NCBI RefSeq assembly: GCF_000406105.1
Contig: NZ_CM001974.1
Location: 1,529,101 to 1,560,112 of the forward strand
Direction: 5' to 3'
DNA: 31,012 nt
DNA from: Dickeya chrysanthemi NCPPB 402
GTDB lineage: Bacteria; Pseudomonadota; Gammaproteobacteria; Enterobacterales; Enterobacteriaceae
Positions 29,607-31,012 of this stretch are shown piece by piece. Every line of letters begins with the position of its first letter. Position 1 is the first letter of the stretch. The notes below the pieces were generated by a model. The model did not search any database and was not told the origin of the DNA. It was given only the letters and a program-made list of their open reading frames with translations. The translations under genes were made by a program, and so were the position numbers.

Positions 29607-30229
29607 AGGTTTTGCTCCCTGTCAGCCCCGGCAGGGGGAAACGGGACGTTGCCTTGCGGCCATTCCGCCGCCTGACGGCGTTTAGCGGCGATAGCATCGT
29701 CCAGCGTGGTGTCATCCACCAGATACAGCGCGCGGGTCGGACAAACGCGCACGCATTCCGGCCCTTGTTCGCGGAAGTCGCACAGATCGCATTTCACCGC
29801 AATGCTGCGCACCCCGGCATTCCATGCCAGCATCGGATGTACCGACGGCAGGCTTACGGGAACATCAGACAGCAGTGTCAACGGAATGTGTTGATCAAAT
29901 GCCGTCGGTGTGGCCAGCGGCGTACTGCCGGATGGCGTAATCGCGCCAAATGGACAGGCGATGGCGCAGAGTTTGCAGCCGATACAGGTGTTTTCATCCA
30001 GCAACACGGCGTTGTCCTGATGCCTGATGGCATTGACCGGACAGACCTTGGCGCAGGGGGCGTCTTCACAGTGACGGCATAGCACCGGGGCGGTACCACC
30101 GGCGTCGCGCTCAACGGTCAGTCTCGGATGAGATTGCAACCCGGCTTGTCGGTGTACCTGCGTACAAGCCGCCATACAGGTGTTGCATCCGATACAACGT
30201 GTTGGCTCCGCAATGACGAAGCGGTTCAT
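29603..30229 (-). CDS. hyfA: Hydrogenase-4 ferredoxin subunit HyfA (HycB-like)
   Basis: 208 residues from the ATG at 30229 (MNRFVIAEP), with AGGG seven bases upstream. The in-frame ATG at 30283 lies inside the sigma54 promoter and cannot be used. Four [4Fe-4S] sets are visible: CIGCNTCMAAC, CRHCEDAPCAKVCP, CIGCKLCAIACP and CDLCDFREQGPECVRVCP. It is the first gene of the hyf operon. By analogy with HycB it is the electron-transfer link between formate dehydrogenase H and the hydrogenase arm. It closely resembles HydN at 16953-17495. Confidence 0.95.
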   Translation of the reverse strand: MNRFVIAEPTRCIGCNTCMAACTQVHRQAGLQSHPRLTVERDAGGTAPVLCRHCEDAPCAKVCPVNAIRHQDNAVLLDENTCIGCKLCAIACPFGAITPSGSTPLATPTAFDQHIPLTLLSDVPVSLPSVHPMLAWNAGVRSIAVKCDLCDFREQGPECVRVCPTRALYLVDDTTLDDAIAAKRRQAAEWPQGNVPFPPAGADREQNL

Positions 30230-30270
30230 AGCCATACCCTCCAGGGTGATAGAAATGTTTCCTGCGCCGG

Positions 30271-30287
30271 AAGCATATTCCATGCCA
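30271..30287 (-). promoter_or_regulatory. Sigma54 promoter of the hyf operon
   Basis: The minus strand reads TGGCAT-GGAAT-ATGCTT, with GG and GC ten bases apart. Predicted start is near 30262, about 33 bases before the hyfA ATG. The candidate FhlA site at 30416-30432 lies about 150 bp upstream. Confidence 0.88.
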
Positions 30288-30373
30288 TAAGAAAAATATG
30301 GGATTAATGGTATTTAAAATCAGTGTGTTATTGTTTTTGTGAGATGAGGGAATGCCCTGGGGAGCATCGTCGC

Positions 30374-30432
30374 TCGACATTAGTGTCGATGTTTTTCGAC
30401 GGATAATTACGCCGATGTCGTCACCCTCGACA
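30374..30432. promoter_or_regulatory. Candidate FhlA sites between hyfA and hypC
   Basis: Two clean dyads: TCGACA-TTAG-TGTCGA at 30374-30389 and TGTCG-N7-CGACA at 30416-30432. Further CGACG/CGACA half-sites lie at 30397-30401 and near 30467. The second dyad matches one upstream of hydN (17729-17745). Its midpoint is about 150 bp from the hyfA -12 and 167 bp from the hypC -12, a usual enhancer distance for sigma54 activators. Binding by FhlA is inferred. Confidence 0.55.
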
Positions 30433-30577
30433 GAGGGATAACTCATCATCGCATACGGGGATTTCTCGACACTTTTGACGAACAACGCGGCTTTTCGTGC
30501 GTAGCCTCTTTTGTTAGTTACAACATACTATCTGGTTATTACCGCTAAAGGCACAGGCGGAGCTGGATCATGTCGGC

Positions 30578-30596
30578 TGGCATTAAACTTGCTTAA
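30578..30596 (+). promoter_or_regulatory. Sigma54 promoter of hypC
   Basis: TGGCAT-TAAAC-TTGCTT with GG at 30579-30580 and GC at 30591-30592, ten bases apart. It is the best of the three sigma54 promoters here against the TGGCAC-N5-TTGC consensus. Predicted start is near 30603, with the hypC ATG 37 bases on. Confidence 0.9.
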
Positions 30597-30639
30597 GCTA
30601 CGGGTAGAAACAGTGACGTTAACGAACAGGATGGGTGTT

Positions 30640-30915
30640 ATGTGTCTGGGAATTCCGGGGCAGGTGGTGGAGTGGGCATCAACGGATCATCAACTGGCGT
30701 GGGTGGATGTGTGCGGCGTGCGGCGTGAAGTCAATGTGGCGCTGGTGCTGGAAGAGGGGCAACCTGAATCGTTGATAGGACAGTGGGTATTGGTACACGT
30801 CGGTTTTGCCATGAGCCGGCTGGACGAAGAGGAGGCGCGCGATACGCTGGATGCGTTGCGGCAGATGGAGGAAGTGGAGTCTGATGTGAGCGATTTTTTG
30901 AACCGGTCGATTTGA
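30640..30915 (+). CDS. hypC: Hydrogenase maturation chaperone HypC/HybG family
   Basis: 91 residues, beginning [12 protein letters not shown]: Cys2 is the essential residue that carries the Fe(CN)2CO group with HypD and delivers it to the large-subunit precursor. The small beta-barrel pattern follows ([17 protein letters not shown], then [21 protein letters not shown]). AGGAT lies just upstream of the ATG at 30640; a longer frame from 30511 would begin upstream of the sigma54 promoter and is rejected. It is driven by its own sigma54 promoter, divergent from hyfA. About 100 AT-rich bases follow to the window end with no gene seen, so whether hypD or hypE comes next cannot be told here. Confidence 0.94.
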   Translation: MCLGIPGQVVEWASTDHQLAWVDVCGVRREVNVALVLEEGQPESLIGQWVLVHVGFAMSRLDEEEARDTLDALRQMEEVESDVSDFLNRSI

Positions 30916-31012
30916 AAGGGGAAAGTTTGTAGGGACGAATATTGAATAATGAACAGTTATACATTTCTATAAATAGTTAATTTATTTGACATGGGTACCG
31001 CTATAAAGACCA

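Noticed and set aside
30961..31012. Promoter TTGACA...TATAAA at the window end
   Set aside because: The boxes are only about ten bases apart, too close for a sigma70 promoter, and no gene follows within the window.

Overview
The window looks like chromosome from an enterobacterium of the Dickeya/Pectobacterium type. The evidence is protein-level resemblance throughout, moderately high GC in the core genes, and a complete hydrogenase-4 (hyf) formate hydrogenlyase cluster carrying a cysteine-type formate dehydrogenase H. The genus is an inference from gene content, not from a marker gene.

Layout, left to right. (1) 1-1350: a decayed mobile-DNA scar next to tRNA-Asn(GUU). It holds a 164-bp element with terminal inverted repeats, a broken IS3-family transposase and a broken P4-type integrase. 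(2) 1500-5913: a two-gene lac locus (lacI, lacZ; no lacY or lacA). It has an operator identical to E. coli lacO1, and the CRP site, -35 box and operator keep E. coli spacing. (3) 6001-9101: an aspartate/glutamate racemase, a divergent HypT-like LysR regulator, and a dicarboxylate/amino acid symporter. (4) 9102-10023: a long AT-rich intergenic region, followed by fhlA, the sigma54 activator of formate metabolism. (5) 12277-14498: an AT-richer two-gene islet (Schlafen AlbA_2/ATPase protein plus ParA-like ATPase, ATGA overlap) inserted between fhlA and fdhF. (6) 14768-17589: hydN-fdhF behind a sigma54 promoter. (7) 17951-18762: a DUF4160 / DUF2442-HTH pair resembling a toxin-antitoxin module, with its own palindromic operator. 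(8) 18848-30229: the hyfABCDEFGHIJ-hycI operon on the minus strand. (9) 30230-30915: a divergent regulatory region with two sigma54 promoters, and hypC on the plus strand.

How the parts work together. FdhF oxidises formate and passes electrons through HydN/HyfA-type ferredoxins and HyfH/HyfI to the NiFe subunit HyfG. HyfB, C, D, E and F form a membrane arm of the complex I type. HycI trims the HyfG C-terminus after HypC-assisted metal insertion. Three sigma54 promoters with identical -24/-12 spacing precede hydN, hyfA and hypC. A shared TGTCG-N7-CGACA-like inverted repeat lies 150-170 bp from each, so FhlA probably coordinates the whole regulon. The least explained items are the AlbA_2-ParA islet and the DUF4160/DUF2442-HTH module, both lodged within the formate hydrogenlyase locus.
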